A stretch of DNA of 64,000 bases from Heliopora coerulea (GCA_030142905.1 JASJOG010000076.1:744001-808000); one strand, 5' to 3'. Shown: positions 1 through 25,829, numbered from the stretch's first letter. Translations and numbers: made by a program. The notes: generated from the sequence alone by a model not told the origin.

Positions 1-130
1 AGCTTTAAGTGTCCGCCTTATAGAGGTGTTCGCCTTGTAGAGAGTTAATGTACAGGAAAATATGTACGGCAGGGACCAGCTAGTTGTGTCTGCCCTAAAG
101 AGGTGTCCGCTTTATAGAGATGTCTGCATT
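1..130. repeat. Fragment of pogo/Tigger-like terminal repeats
   Basis: The left edge carries several variants of the phrase GTCCGCCTTATAGAGGTGT within about 120 bases (for example near 8, 28 and 105). Such arrays are typical of the ends of pogo/Tigger-type DNA transposons. No transposase is seen and the element runs off the window. Family assignment is inference. Confidence 0.4.
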
Positions 131-446
131 CAGAAAGTTGACTATATTCTTGTTTATGCCCTGTCCATGCAATGCAATCATTTGTCACCATGCCGCATGC
201 GATTTTCCCCAAGGGGCACTATTCGTCCTTATGATTCGTCCGCGAATGTTACAGTACGTGCTGAAGACTCCAGTGAGTCAATCACATCCTTCAGGACAAA
301 CAATTGTTCGCGACAATGGTGCAATGTTTACCAGGTTGTTGATATCCAGCCTGATACTGTTGTGAGGAAAAAAAAGAAACCCTGCATTTTAAAGCAAGTT
401 TAAAGCACGAACTTCTACGTGAAAAAAGTAAAGTCATAAATATCTT

Positions 447-452
447 TTATTT
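447..452 (-). other. Probable polyadenylation signal of PRPF6
   Basis: On the minus strand this reads AATAAA, about 230 bases downstream of the PRPF6 stop codon at 679-681. No better signal was noticed between them. The use of this site is inferred from position and motif only. Confidence 0.5.
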
Positions 453-678
453 ACTTTTGTAGCTAGGAACTGGGCTTCCCGAACTATCCGTCTTCTTCCA
501 ACCACCAAGCATTTCTCACGTCCTTCGTGCTATGACAGCCATATTTTTACAACTGTGCGAGGCATTCTTCGTTGGTCAGCCAAAAATTGAACTAGAGTTG
601 TAATGTACAGTAAAATAGCAGCATGGAGGACACTTGACTTTGTAGAGTACTCATAATGGTAGCTCAATGGTGGACTCA

Positions 679-14988
<14,310 letters not shown>

Positions 14989-15724
14989 CGTAGAGTACGG
15001 AAAAAACAAAAAAATCTAGTAAGTAGAAATCTCCAAGATGGCGTCTACTCACGAATGAATTGGTAACCAGGCAAAGATCACTGCGCGGCGAGAGTCTGAG
15101 ATGGAACGAAGAGAGAAAAAAGGAGAAATGAACATTTTTTTTCATCTTTTTTATCAGGTTGTTCGAGCACAATTAGCGCTATGTTTTGATTGAATAAAGA
15201 AAATTTCTTGATTGTTTAACCCTTCGGGAACTTTCACGGCTATTCTAATAAGTTAAAGCTTTCCTTCTCAGAATAACAATTCAGAATTTTAGCTAACAGT
15301 CGACGATTTCATTTAGGCGTGAAGGAAACTTCTGGGAGGGACAGGATTAATATAATCTGAGTATCATCTTCATCGTTATTTCCTCTTGTTGGTAAACTTA
15401 CATCTTGAGTCTGCAAGATGTGTTTGCTCGGGGGTTTCTTTCATCTTTAATTTTATTCTTTAAACTGCTCTGTGAGGGATGTTGGGTCGGTCGGTAAAAT
15501 ACTATAGATTGGTTGGTAAAAGATAGTAGGATGTTGTTTAGAGATGCCACGTTGGTTGCCTACAGATGGTAAATTAGTTGGTAAAAAAATCTAGGTAGGT
15601 GGGAAGAGACGACAGCCTAGGACCCACTCCCCCTCACAACGGTCATGGTACGTCCGTACGTCAGAGTCGAAAACGTTAAAGAAATTCATTCCATATTTTA
15701 TGATTTCCCAACCCACTTAGTGCC
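14989..15724. other. PRPF6 5' flank, no further gene seen
   Basis: The region upstream of the PRPF6 start codon should hold its 5' UTR and promoter. The minus strand just before the ATG is a T-rich run, and CGCCATCTTGG lies about 55 bases upstream of the ATG. I see no convincing TATA box. From about 15480 a degenerate GGTTGGTAAAA-like phrase recurs a few times. No ORF with recognisable similarity was found. Confidence 0.4.
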
Positions 15725-15814
15725 TTTATTATTAAGCCCCCCCCCCCCCCCAACTCACACAAAAATATGTATTTTTAGATTTTACTGATTTATTTATACT
15801 AATTTGTTTTTTAT

Positions 15815-16276
15815 TTACGGCTGAATGACGTGTAGCTTCATATGCCTTATTTTTTCCACCCGAAGCTCTAGTTCTTTATAAAGAATATCAACAAGTTTTT
15901 TGTTTTTAGAAAATGCCGAGTAATGTCCCGGAACCACCAGTCCATCCTCCAGAAACCTCGCTCCAGTCGGTGAAAATTGTAAGGAACAACCATCTAGTTC
16001 TAAAAATTTATACAAGAGAAACGAGAGTTCAATCGGCAAATGTCCCACTAATTCTTCTTAGGACGGATGAGAACTGCCAGTGGAGTGTACTGATCCGTAA
16101 ATGACAATAGCAAAGTCATCATAAAGCTTTGCTTCTTCCCTTCTATCATTCTTGCATGACAGCTTCTCTCCAATTACTGGCTTCCAGACACGCTTGTAGA
16201 TGTGATGACCACGAGCAACAGTTTCGAATTCGCAACAGTAAAGTTTGACAAAGGATATTCCTTGAACTCTTGCCAT
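15815..16276 (-). pseudogene. HIRAN-like domain protein remnant
   Basis: On the minus strand a protein of about 150 codons reads from Met at 16276 through WKPVIGEKLSC, YDDFAIVIYG, then one in-frame TAA near 16058, then VGHLPIELS and later VPGHYSAFSKNKK. The pattern (HIYKRVWKPVIGEKLSCK, then VGHLP) resembles HIRAN-like ORFs common in cnidarian transposons. Both halves are in the same frame, so a single nonsense change breaks it. It is transcribed away from the transposase, which suggests an accessory gene of the same element. Function is inferred from similarity I recall, not from a search. Confidence 0.55.
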
Positions 16277-16503
16277 TTCAGTTAACCGTGAACCAAAAAA
16301 AAAAACAAACGAAATACCAACATACCCTTTTTTCGCAGGAAAAACGACCGCTGTTATGTCGCAGGCTCGTTGCTATGGTAAAAACCAAAGGCACGATTTT
16401 GATTGAAAACAATTTTCCGTGTTTTTTATTGTGAAAAGTGACTAAAATTTCATCCTTTTTATAATCATACTTGTAAGCTACTTACCGTAAACTTTTTAAA
16501 TGT

Positions 16504-19500
16504 TATGGATGAGAACTGGTTGAAATCAACATCTCACAAAGGCGAAAAAGTGCGTGGTTATTTGACTGATTTTAAGTTGGAAGTCTTTCGCTTTGCTGAA
16601 GCCAACTCGATCCATGCAGCCTCAAAAAATACAAAGTTGATCGAAACAGTATCAGAGACTGGAAGAAAAAACAGGAGAATTTAAAACAGCTCAAGAAAAG
16701 TTCGAGTGGAAAAAGGCAAAGGCTGGATGGCGGTGGAAGACATATCACCTCAGCTGAATTAGAAGAAAACTTGTTAGAATAGATATTTGATAGACGCAGC
16801 AATGGTCTCCGAGTCTCACGAAAACTTGTCAAGCTTAAAGCCACAAAACTGCAGGAAGAAATGGAAAAAGAAGATCCAAACACAACGAAATTAACATTTA
16901 GCGAAAGGTGGCTTGAAAAGTTTATGAAAAGAAACGGATTGACGGTGAGACGATGTACAACCGTAGCTCAAAAAAGACCCGATGAACTTATTCACAAACT
17001 ATACGAAAATGGAGGAATATAGCAACAAATGAAAGGAAAAAAGCGATAAAAGAATACTGGAATAAAGTAACCAAAGAACTCAAGCAGAAGTCGAGGGAAT
17101 TTTTTAAGACTTTTCGCCCATTTATCAGTAACGAAATGAAAGAAGACGTGGAAATCAATCTCAGAATTGGTGGAAAAATTGAGAATGATCAGTTAAAAGT
17201 AGCTGAAGAATTGGCTAATCGTTTCTCTACCTTGGCCGATGATATAGGTGGATATAACGTGACCAAATTGCAAGAACAGGATTTTGAAGATCATCCAAGT
17301 ATACACAACATAAAAGGGAAAATTAATATCCAAGAATTCGGCTTCAGGCAGATAAAAGTTTCTGAGGTACGACATCACCTAAAACAATTAAATATAAGAA
17401 AAACCACTGGATGGGATTCAATCTCGCCAAAGATCCTTAAGATGACTGCAGAGAGCATTGCTGAATCCCTGACATCACTTTATAATAACTGTATAAAGCA
17501 AGGACAATGGCCATCAGAATGGAAATTGGGAGAATGGGTACCGGTATTTAACAAGGATGACAGGAGCGAGCGAAATAATTATTGACCAATTACTTTATTA
17601 ATAGAGATTGATGAAGTTTTTGAGTCATTATTAGCTCAACAAATCATAGAACATGATTCAGTTTTATACTACAAAATGACAGCCTATAGGAAAGGTCACA
17701 GTTGTGAGTACACCTTACTTAGACAAACTGAGGATTGGAAGTTAGCCTTAGACAAAAAAGAACATGTATTGGTATTGTTCACAGACATGACAAAAGCTTT
17801 TGACTCTCTACTACCGAATTTATTGATCCAAAAGCTTAAAGAATACGGATTCAACCAAACATCGTTGGACCTCATGCGCTCGTTCTTTAGTCAAAGAAAA
17901 AACAGAATTAAATTGGGCAGCACTGGTATAACAAGTGAATGGAAAGATGTTAAAAGAGGATGCCCACAAGGATCGGCATTTGGTCCATTATTATGGAACA
18001 TGTTCCAAAACGATATGCCATTACAAGTAAAGAATCCAAACCTTTATCTATACGCAGATGATCATCAGCTTTATGCTGTAAATAGACTAATCCAAATTGC
18101 TGAGAAAGATTTAAAGGAGGGTGTGGAAGCGATATCCCATTGGTATAAAGAAAACTTATTAAAAGCTAATCATGAAAAATATCAGATATTATCAATTGGA
18201 CCAAAGGAATACTCCAAGGACAAAATTACCTCCTTAAATATAGACGGAGATCAAATATCCATTACACGAGATCTAAAAATATTGGGAGTTAATATAGATG
18301 AAATGCTTAACTTTAACAATCACATTACTACTGTATGTAGACAGAGCAGTCAAAAAGTAGGTGTTCTTCTAAGACTTTGGAAGCTTATTCCTGTGTCTGC
18401 TAAGCTTCAACTATATAAATCAGCTATCCTACCACACCTCACATATTGCCACTTGGTGTGGCACTTCTGTCGTGCTTCAGATAAGAGAAAATTAGAACGC
18501 ATACAAGAGAGAGCCCAGAGAGCAGTGTTCAACACAAACTCACTAACATACCAGGAATTACTAGATAAAGCTCAACTATCAAGTTTAAATAACAGACGAC
18601 TACAAGATATTGCGATATTGATGTATAAAGTTAAAAACAACTTAACTCCACAATTTATAAATGAACTTTTTTGCAATTCCAGCAAGCGGTACAGGCTACG
18701 AAATGCTGATTTTGATCTGCCAAGATACAATACCGCAAAATACAGCAGACATTCAATTAGATACTATGGTCTTTACATATGATCAAAACTGAACAAAGAA
18801 GGCAGAGAAAGGACCAGTCTAGAATCTCTTAAGAAAAACATTAGAAAAAAGGATCTAAAAAGTCTGCTGGACAATAACCGCAAAAATTGCGTTTTATGCA
18901 TTACTTAATCATTTTGTAAAGTTATATAAATATTAATTTTTATTTTTAATTATTTTATAAGATTTAAGAAATTTTTTGATGACTTTTTATAAATTACTAA
19001 TAAATAGCTAGGTTTTATAAGTAAATTATTTTAGATAAGTAAATTTTAGTGTCCCCAATTAGCTACACTAAGCTAAATACCCCGACACTTAAATAAAGTT
19101 TTTCATTCATTCATATCCTAAAAGTAAGACGGTTGCGTAGAAAAATGAACTATGAGCTAAAGGATATTCTTGCTATGGATGAAAGGGCAGTTTGGAACGA
19201 TATGATATGAAACACCACGATTGAAAAACGTGAAGCACACAACGTAAGTCTAAAATCTACCGGCCATGAAAAATTTAAAATAACAGTTTGTTGAACTGCA
19301 GCAGCCGACGGCAGCAAGAAAAAGCCATTTATTGTGTTTAAAGAGGCAAAGCGCGAGGTAAAGAGGCTAAATGAACAATTCAAAACTAAATGTGTTATAG
19401 CAAGCAGTGACAACAGTTGGATGAATAAACCATTAACGGAGCAATTCTGCTGTGATGTCATAGGAACATTTTCTTTCGGTGCACGTCGCTTGTTTGCATG

Positions 19501-20014
19501 GGATGCATTTAGTTGCCACCTAACATCTGCCGTGAACAACATTCTAAACCAAGGTAAAGTCGATCCTGTCATTGTTCCTGGCGGTTGAACTAAGTATATT
19601 CAAGCTGCAGATGTGAGTTGGAACAAACCCATGAAGGAATATTTAAGAGAAATGTATGACCTTTGGCTGTCAGAACATGAACATGATCTGACCATATACA
19701 GAAATATGAAACCAGTGCCAAGACAAACAATGGTTGAGTGGGTTTTAGAAGCTTGGAAGAAGTTGCCAAAAGAAGTCATTGTGAAGTCTTTCAAAATTTC
19801 CACACTGTCGTCTAGCCTTGATGGTTCTGAAGACAACAAAATAATGTGTATCAAGCATGGACCATGTGAAGGCTTGTGGTCTAAATTGCAAGCATCACAG
19901 TCAGACCTGGAGGAGGTAAATCCTTTCGAAGTGATTACCGAAGAAGACCTGGCTATGGAAGACGTTCCACATTTTGCGTTACATGAGGACGATGAAATTG
20001 ATGTCGAAATATAG
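16504..20014 (+). pseudogene. Pogo-superfamily DDE transposase, interrupted
   Basis: Starting at ATG 16504 there is an N-terminal Brinker/pogo-type helix-turn-helix (FKLEVFRFAEANSIHAASK, a frameshift, then KYKVDRNSIRDWKKKQ). A CENP-B-type DNA-binding part follows (LTFSERWLEKFMKRNGLTVR). The frame stops being transposase at about 17015 where a LINE is inserted, and resumes at about 19112 with VRRLRRKMNYELKDILAMDE, which carries the first catalytic Asp. Next come SSDNSWMNKPLTEQF, LFAWDAFSCHL with the second acidic residue, and a C-terminal tail ending at 20012-20014. In-frame stops occur near 16780, 19228, 19294 and 19586. It belongs to the pogo/POGK-like group by motif order, and it is clearly non-functional. 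Confidence 0.8.
17017..19111 (+). mobile_element. 5'-truncated non-LTR retrotransposon (Jockey/CR1-like LINE)
   Basis: An open frame from 17019 to 18908 (630 codons) encodes the region before the reverse transcriptase and the RT itself, with two in-frame TGA codons at 17583 and 18780. RT motifs seen: FTDMTKAFDSLLPNLL, VKRGCPQGSAFGPLLW and LYADDHQLYA (catalytic YADD). The first stop falls in NY-stop-PITLL, where Arg is usual, consistent with CGA to TGA decay. No endonuclease domain is present, so the 5' end is lost. The 3' end has AATAAA near 19093 and an ATTC repeat tail. It splits the pogo transposase. Target duplication is short and uncertain (ATAT on both sides). Confidence 0.85.
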
Positions 20015-20482
20015 TTGCTGAAGTAAAAGTCTAAATTATTGTACTTTCTTTTTATATAATTGAACATTTTAAAACTTTCATAGAGTTGTGTTCATTGTTA
20101 AAATACATAATAGTTAAACACACCCTGTTTTGTGCTTGCAGAAAATTATCATATAATTTTAACGATAAATAAATAAGCCCCCCTCAAAAGCACCTGAAAA
20201 AATAACCCCCCGGGGCTTAATAGAGAGATTACGGTATACCACTTTATTCTGTATACCACTATTTTTAAGTAATGTTTATTTGCGCTGAAACCATTGTTTT
20301 ATCAAAGACAAAGATTATACATATACATGCATATTCTGATAATGGTTTAAGAACAAATAAACAAATGGATTGACGGAAATAGGAATTACTGGTAAAAGGA
20401 ACATTAGTAATCTTTTTGGTTTTCCAGTACTAAGGTGCTAAATACATAGCCAAGGTACAAAACGACACGAACTATTCATGTA

Positions 20483-20488
20483 TTTATT
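20483..20488 (-). other. Polyadenylation signal of secreted gene copy A
   Basis: Minus-strand AATAAA about 65 bases after the copy A stop codon (20553-20555). The equivalent in copy B is intact (30789-30794), whereas in copy C it reads AATAAG. Confidence 0.6.
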
Positions 20489-20552
20489 GACAGGTTAACA
20501 TAACTATAAACACGCAGTACGAAAGCAAAGGGATGCGTGTTCAACTACAAGG

Positions 20553-21609
20553 CTAAGCAAATGCAACATAGATTGAAACAACGAGCAACGACAATTTCGA
20601 CAAATGGCCATTGACATTGGCAGACGCTCCCGAATACTTCGCTGGAGTTTCCGTTTCGGCCACATTTCTTCTTGGAAACCCAGTGCACAATGCGTCAATG
20701 GTGTCACGCAATTGTCTTGCCAAATTCCTTACGCTTGGATAGCTTGACAGTCTCCTTATAGGTTCATCAAAACTAAACAGAAAATGGAAGGTTAATTGTA
20801 AAATAAGTGATAAATGTAAAAGGTTTTGCGAAAATGAAGCTAAGTAAAACATCATCTATTAAAGTCAAAAGTTATTTAACTCTTTCCCGGCGGAATTAAA
20901 CTTTTATTGTTTTACTGTGGCCAACGCCTGACAATTTTACTCGTCAAAGGAAGAGTTCCTGCCAGGAAAGAGTTAAGTGATATTTCAGTAGTCTGGATAC
21001 CATGATGAAAAGAAATAAAAAAACTAGAATAATTCTTAAAGAAACGACGATAAAAATTGTTATAAAAAATCATAGTAACTATAAAATCTTAAAGAATCGT
21101 CTGAAAAATACTTCATTTTATTTGCATAAAAATTATTTAACACTAAGAATGAGTGATGTTGAGTGTATGCTTCCTAAAGGATTTCTCACAGAAATATCTC
21201 TACACTATTTTACCTGCTGGAAGTAAGTAAATTTGAAATGGCCCCACAGTCCATGTGCTAGGTATTACATCAAGAACAAGTAAAATGGTTTAAAAATGTT
21301 AAGGAAGAACAAATATATCTGTCTTTTCCCCAGTTACTTACCAGCTCCTCGCCCTTATGCAATCGTTGTAATCATGCTCTACGAGCAATCGTTTCTCGTC
21401 TTGAGAACAATAAAATGGACGGCATGAGAAATCTTTGATTAGTTCGAGGCATTCTGTCGAGTAGATGCGATCACCATTTGAATAACGTCCGTTTTCAATA
21501 GTTTTAAAGTTTTCTACATTTGCTGAAGACAAGCTTTTGTAAGTTTGAAGCAAATCGGCTGGCATCTAAATTAGAAAAGAAATTGAGTGACTTATTGATT
21601 TACGATCTA

Positions 21610-21680
<71 letters not shown>

Positions 21681-24575
21681 ATATATATATATATATATAT
21701 ATATCTGTATGTATGAATCTATAGATCTGTGTATCAAAGTGTCTATGCATCTATGTATCTATATATCTATGTACCTATATACCTATTTATATCTACAAGT
21801 GTATATGTGTATATCGATATCTATATGTCAATATATATGTGTACATTTCTAAACATTCATAATTCTACACATACATACCTAGATTCAGATTCGCAAGGTT
21901 TACGTGTCTCTAATAATCTTTATCCACATTCAGCACATCTTAAAAAGTCACTTATATCAATGGGATCATTGATGAAGTCACGGCAAGTTCTGAACATTAT
22001 TACAGTTCACATATTACAGGAGATCGACAAATGGACCGTAAAGATTTAAGCCTAGTCCACACGAGTACATTTTCTGCGGCAAGTTTTTCACTGATTATTT
22101 TTATTTGCTCGTGTACATGAGAAAATTTGCCCGAATTTTTTGTGACAAATGAATTTGCTGAAAAACTGGCACGACAATTTTTATGCGGGGACGAAATAAA
22201 TGTCATACGCGAAGGTTTGTTCGTGTGCACAACCCGTCACAGAAAACTTGCCACATACTCCGAGGTTGGCAGTGGCTTCTTCGGTTTTGTCCCTACTCTC
22301 CACAGTCGTTTCTGGCGCATAGGCAAACATAACATTTGATGTCTTTATACGCGAGCAAATATCTTTGTCACAGAGAACGTGCCACAGAAAATTTTCTCGT
22401 GTGCACTAGGCTTCAATGTCCGTGTACGAAGTTTTAGTTATGTTGGAGCCATCTAGCCGTGACCAGTTTTAAACTATGTCACCAAAACTCCAATTTTGGC
22501 CTGGATCCACCACTTAGCCGCTCTCTATTAACTTATTTCTGTGAGGATAGGTCTGCCAGATGATTTTACTCCAGCTGATAGCAGATGATTTTATTGGACG
22601 ACTGCAGAAATATGGGTAGTAAAGAGTTAAGGTCATTAAATGCCCATATACGAAATTTTAGGTGTTGGAGCTGGCCAGTCGCGACTACTTCTAAAACTCA
22701 ATGATGTGTTTGTGGTAGCTTGGTAATTATGTTCTTAATACGCACGCTCTCAACCTGTTCTCTTAGAAAAACTTTCTGAGTCCCTGACGGGAATCGAACC
22801 CGTAATCTTCTGATCGCCGGTGAGACGCTCTAACCATTGAGCTACAAAGACTCAGATGGTGAGCGAAGGTTAAATTTGTGTACTGGTTCGTATAGATGGT
22901 AGACATATGTACTGCCAGTCTGCTAGTCTCGATATGTCGTCTATTTTTATGTTAATCAATGATGTGTTTGTGGTAGCTTGGTAATTATGTTCTTAATCCG
23001 CACGCTCTCAAGCTGTTCTCTCAGAAAAACTTTCTGAGTCCCTGACAGGAATAGAACCCGTAACCTTCTGAGTCTTTGTAGCTCAATGGTTAGAGCGTCT
23101 CACCGGCGATCACAAGGTTACGGGTTCTATTCCTGTCAGGGACTCAGAAAGTTTTTCTGAGAGAACAGCTTGAGAGCGTGCGTATTAAAAACATAATTAC
23201 CAAGCTACCACAAACACATCATTGATTAACATAAAAATAGACGACATATCGAGACTAGCAGACTGGCAGTACATATGTCTACCATCTATACGAACCAGTA
23301 CACAAATTTAACCTTCGCTCACCATCTGAGTCTTTGTAGCTCAATGGTTAGAGCGTCTCACCGGCGATCAGAAGGTTACGGGTTCGATTATCGTCAGGGA
23401 CTCAGAAAGTTTTTCTGAGAGAACAGCTTGAGAGCGTGCGTATTAAAAACTTCTAAAACTATGTCACCAACATTCAATTTTCAGTCGCACTGCCGACTAA
23501 TTGCTCTCAACTTCAGGCCAACGACTGTTAAATGTTTTCTTACTTTTTAACCAGAAGCTGTAAGCTATCAGTTTATCTTTTGGTCTGCCTCGTAGAACCC
23601 ACCTCGATCAGGCAGAGTTGTCACTTTTCTTAGTCTTCACGGTTCTTCGTCTTCACAAAAACGTGAAACAAATTTTCTGTGTATGGCAACAATTGCACGA
23701 TGTAACTGTGGGATACGACTGTTCATTCTGACTTATACGACCAACTCACAAGACTGTTAATGGATAATGAAGAGAACGGTGAGCAGGGATTGTGCCGTGG
23801 AGACACAACGGCAAATACGCCCAACGGACAATCGTCTGCTGCAAAATCCTATCTTGTAAATACATCCTAAAAATTCCTACGATTTTCGTGAAGACGTAGT
23901 TCTCCTACGAGTTCGTGCTTTTCGATCGACTTTTTAAGTTCCCCAGTGTTCATCATTCCAACTCCCGTGAAAAGCATCTTTCGAGATCCATGGCTTACTG
24001 CAATTTGTTTTTCAGAAACACAGGCAATCAACTATAAACAATATCTAAGAAGAATTCCTTACCTTGTACTTTGGTTGTGGGCAAGCGCCGCCAATAGGTC
24101 CATCTGGAGAAACACAAGGACTTTTCGTACGTCTCCCTGTCGGATTTTTTTCACAATATCTTTGGCGTTTATAAGCACTCGCCAAAGAAGATGGACATGT
24201 GGACGTGTACAACTGTTCACATTTTGTTCGTGAATCTCCATAGTCTTTGCCTCCGTCTGGGAGACATCTTGGAGCAATTTGAGAGCACAAAGTTTCCATC
24301 ATGACCTCTTTGCATTTGTCGCTAGCCCCAACGGTGTCAAACAGGCTAAGGACAACAGGAACAGCTTTCACTTCGGCTTTGTACGTCAGTGCATTTTCAG
24401 GCGGTAACTTCCAATTTACCGGACAAGTACTTTCGCTTTTTACAGCAACACAGCTCGTTCTGTTGGAAAGCACGTACAGTTTGTCTCCGGTAGCTTTTCT
24501 TTTTACCAGAGAATGAGCTGAAACTTGAGCAATCAGCAATGACGAGAGCAACAGCAATGAAAATAATGGCTCCAT
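20553..24575 (-). CDS. Secreted cysteine-rich, probably GPI-anchored protein, copy A
   Basis: Three coding exons on the minus strand: 24575-24063, 21565-21342 and 20772-20553, phases matching, 318 aa. The start is the Met before PLFSLLLLSSLLIAQVSA, the position conserved in all three copies; it gives a signal peptide of about 20 residues. Exon 1 has the pattern CKEVMMETLCSQIAPRC followed by further Cys, and one N-glycosylation site (SNRTS). Exon 2 repeats a similar pattern, CLELIKDFSCRPFYC. The Cys spacing recalls a frizzled-type cysteine-rich domain, but I am not certain. The C-terminus ends in small residues (YSGASANV), a spacer and the hydrophobic LSLLVVSIYVAFA with no cytoplasmic tail, typical of a GPI signal. 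The product is therefore expected at the cell surface. Intron 1 holds a MITE and a tRNA-like palindrome, and intron 1 also starts next to a TATC microsatellite. Copy A differs from B and C at only a handful of residues, mostly early in exon 2. Function unknown. Confidence 0.9.
20876..20976. repeat. piggyBac-like MITE in intron 2 of copy A (also in B and C)
   Basis: About 100 bases flanked by TTAA with inverted ends TTAACTCTTTCCCGGC and GCCAGGAAAGAGTTAA. The same element lies at 31182-31282 in copy B and 44629-44729 in copy C, so it predates the duplications. TTAA flanks plus CTCTTTCC ends suggest a piggyBac-related MITE (inference). Confidence 0.7.
21609..21702. repeat. (TATC)n and (AT)n microsatellite, intron 1 of copy A
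   Basis: About 18 perfect TATC units are followed by about 12 AT units. Degenerate relics of the same tract are present in copy B (31915-32050) and copy C (45365-45640). Confidence 0.95.
22048..22413. repeat. MITE in intron 1 of copy A
   Basis: A 366-base element with inverted ends AAGCCTAGTCCACACGAG and, reverse complemented, AAGCCTAGTGCACACGAG. It contains no gene. It occupies the same position in copies B and C, so its insertion predates the gene duplications. Confidence 0.75.
22699..23449. mobile_element. Palindromic tRNA-like element (family 1), intron 1 of copy A
   Basis: A 751-base insertion flanked by the 11-base direct repeat CTTCTAAAACT (22688-22698 and 23450-23460). Copies B and C have only one CTTCTAAAACT and no insertion. 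It holds four tRNA-like units: a full one on minus (22778-22853), a partial on minus (23036-23069) and two full ones on plus (23070-23145 and 23328-23403), so the whole is a large inverted repeat centred near 23070. Each full unit is 76 nt: a 7-bp acceptor-like stem GAGTCTT/GGGACTC, D-arm GCTC-AATGGTTA-GAGC, box B GGTTCGATT. It is followed by CTCAGAAA-GTT-TTTCTGAG and AGCTTGA. The anticodon stem has a mismatch and the base before the anticodon is C, so it is probably not a functional tRNA. The long target duplication suggests LINE-type insertion. Confidence 0.85.
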
Positions 24576-24641
24576 CTTCGACAATTTTTTACCAGGAAAA
24601 AAAATGGGCTTATGAACTTTCACTAAATTAGGGGTATATTT

Positions 24642-25127
24642 ATATACTTAATACGCATCAGAGAACAGCTTGAGAGCGTGCGTATTTAGAACATAATTAC
24701 CAAGTTCCAAAAAACACATAATTAACATAAAAATAGACGACATATCGATACCAGCAGACTGGCGGTACATATGTCTACCAAAAACTTTCTGAGTCCCCGA
24801 CGGGAATCGAACCCGTAACCTTCTGATCGCCGGTGAGACGCTCTAACCATTGAGCTACAAAGACTCAGATGGTGAGCGAAGGTTAAATTTGTGTACTGGT
24901 TCGTATAGATGGTAGACATATGTACTGCCAGTCTGCTAGTCTCGATATGTCGTCTATTTTTATGTTAATCAATGATGAGTTTGTGGTAGCTTGGTAATTA
25001 TGTTCTTAATACGCACGCTCTCAAGCTGTTCTCTCAGAAAAACTTTCTGAGTCCTTGACGGGAATCGAACCCGTAACCTTGTGATCGCCGGTGAGACGCT
25101 CTAACCATGGAGCTACAAAGAATCAAG
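24642..25127. mobile_element. Second tRNA-like element (family 1), upstream of copy A
   Basis: About 485 bases inserted just upstream of the copy A start codon region; copy B lacks it, as its flanks join near 34110-34130. It holds an inverted tail segment (24655-24780, plus sense), a complete 76-nt tRNA-like unit on minus (24791-24866) and a second, slightly degraded one on minus (25049-25124). Because it lies within 70-550 bases upstream of the start codon, it may have altered the copy A promoter. Confidence 0.8.
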
Positions 25128-25820
25128 GGGTCAAGTAGTGAAGTAATAATGAACCGCTTCAGCACAAGTTTTAAAGAATTACGTGTATTTAAAAGTCAGA
25201 AATTTGTTATTATACAAAATTATGAACACAGAAAGCAGTATATGTGATATTATTTCTTGGACAGCAGCAAAGTGAATTGCACATCTAAACCAAGTACACC
25301 TTGTGTTTAATCATCACCTTCGCGATACTCAAAATTATGAACAAAAATCTACACCTTTTTTATGACAAGATTGAAAGCTAAAATCTTCCAAAGATCTTTA
25401 AGAAAACTATAAGAATTGAAGACTTTTCAACGCTGCTTTATGCCATCATCAAGTTAAAAGCTAAAATGAAAACTTAGAATATATAGATAGTAAGACAAGA
25501 AGTATGAGAATAGTTCCCATGCAAAGATAAAATGAATATTAAAGAACTACGTCAATATTAAATAAAATATCAAGAATAAATAAATAAATTGGCCTACACA
25601 TGAATTAACCCTTTATGGCACAGTGTCCGATAAATCGGACACCAAGAACGAAAGATTAAATGACAAAATAAACCAAAAACCAATTAAGAGAGAATTTACA
25701 ACAAAAGAAAAAAAAATCATGCGTGATAGTGTTAAGCAGCTTTTGAGGCAACCCTGCTTTGTCTTTCATGATGGTAAGGTTTCAGCAATAATAAAGGGTT
25801 ATTAAGATAATAAGAGAATA
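25128..25820. other. Duplicated 5' flank of copy A, no gene
   Basis: This stretch aligns with 34131-34815 upstream of copy B, so it is part of the duplicated unit. It contains TTAACCCTTTATGGCACAG and a perfect hairpin GTGTCCGA-TAAA-TCGGACAC near 25622-25641, which is mutated in B. A 60-codon ORF at 25623-25805 is not kept open in B and is not called as a gene. Confidence 0.6.
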
Positions 25821-25829
25821 GTCAGGTAA

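Larger units (their letters stand above)
15725..20236 (+). mobile_element. Decayed pogo-like DNA transposon interrupted by a LINE
   Basis: The segment contains a minus-strand HIRAN-like ORF (15815-16276) divergent from a plus-strand pogo-type transposase (16504-20014). Sequence near both ends shares TATTAAGCCCC (left about 15730-15740, reverse complement right about 20209-20220); the left one runs into a 15-base C tract. Immediately to the right, the sequence from about 20238 resumes similarity to 30085-30225 in the neighbouring duplicated unit, which marks the right boundary. Terminal repeats are short and degraded, so exact ends are uncertain. Confidence 0.6.

Noticed and set aside
22127..22339. 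ORF starting MPEFFVTNEFAEKLARQF, repeated in copies B and C
   Set aside because: It lies within the intron 1 MITE and is shared because the MITE is shared; frames differ in length among copies and no motif is seen.
23070..23145. Functional tRNA genes at the tRNA-like units
   Set aside because: The anticodon stem has a mismatch, the base before the anticodon is C, and the spacing at the acceptor stem is off; the units belong to dispersed inverted repeats. A tRNA-derived repeat fits better, though tRNAscan-SE was not run.
24301..24516. Plus-strand ORF of 71 codons repeated at 33763-33978 and 47351-47566
   Set aside because: It is the antisense shadow of exon 1 of the three secreted-protein genes; its conservation follows from the coding strand.
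25623..25805. 60-codon ORF upstream of copy A
   Set aside because: The homologous stretch upstream of copy B has changes that break the frame, and no motif or signal is visible.
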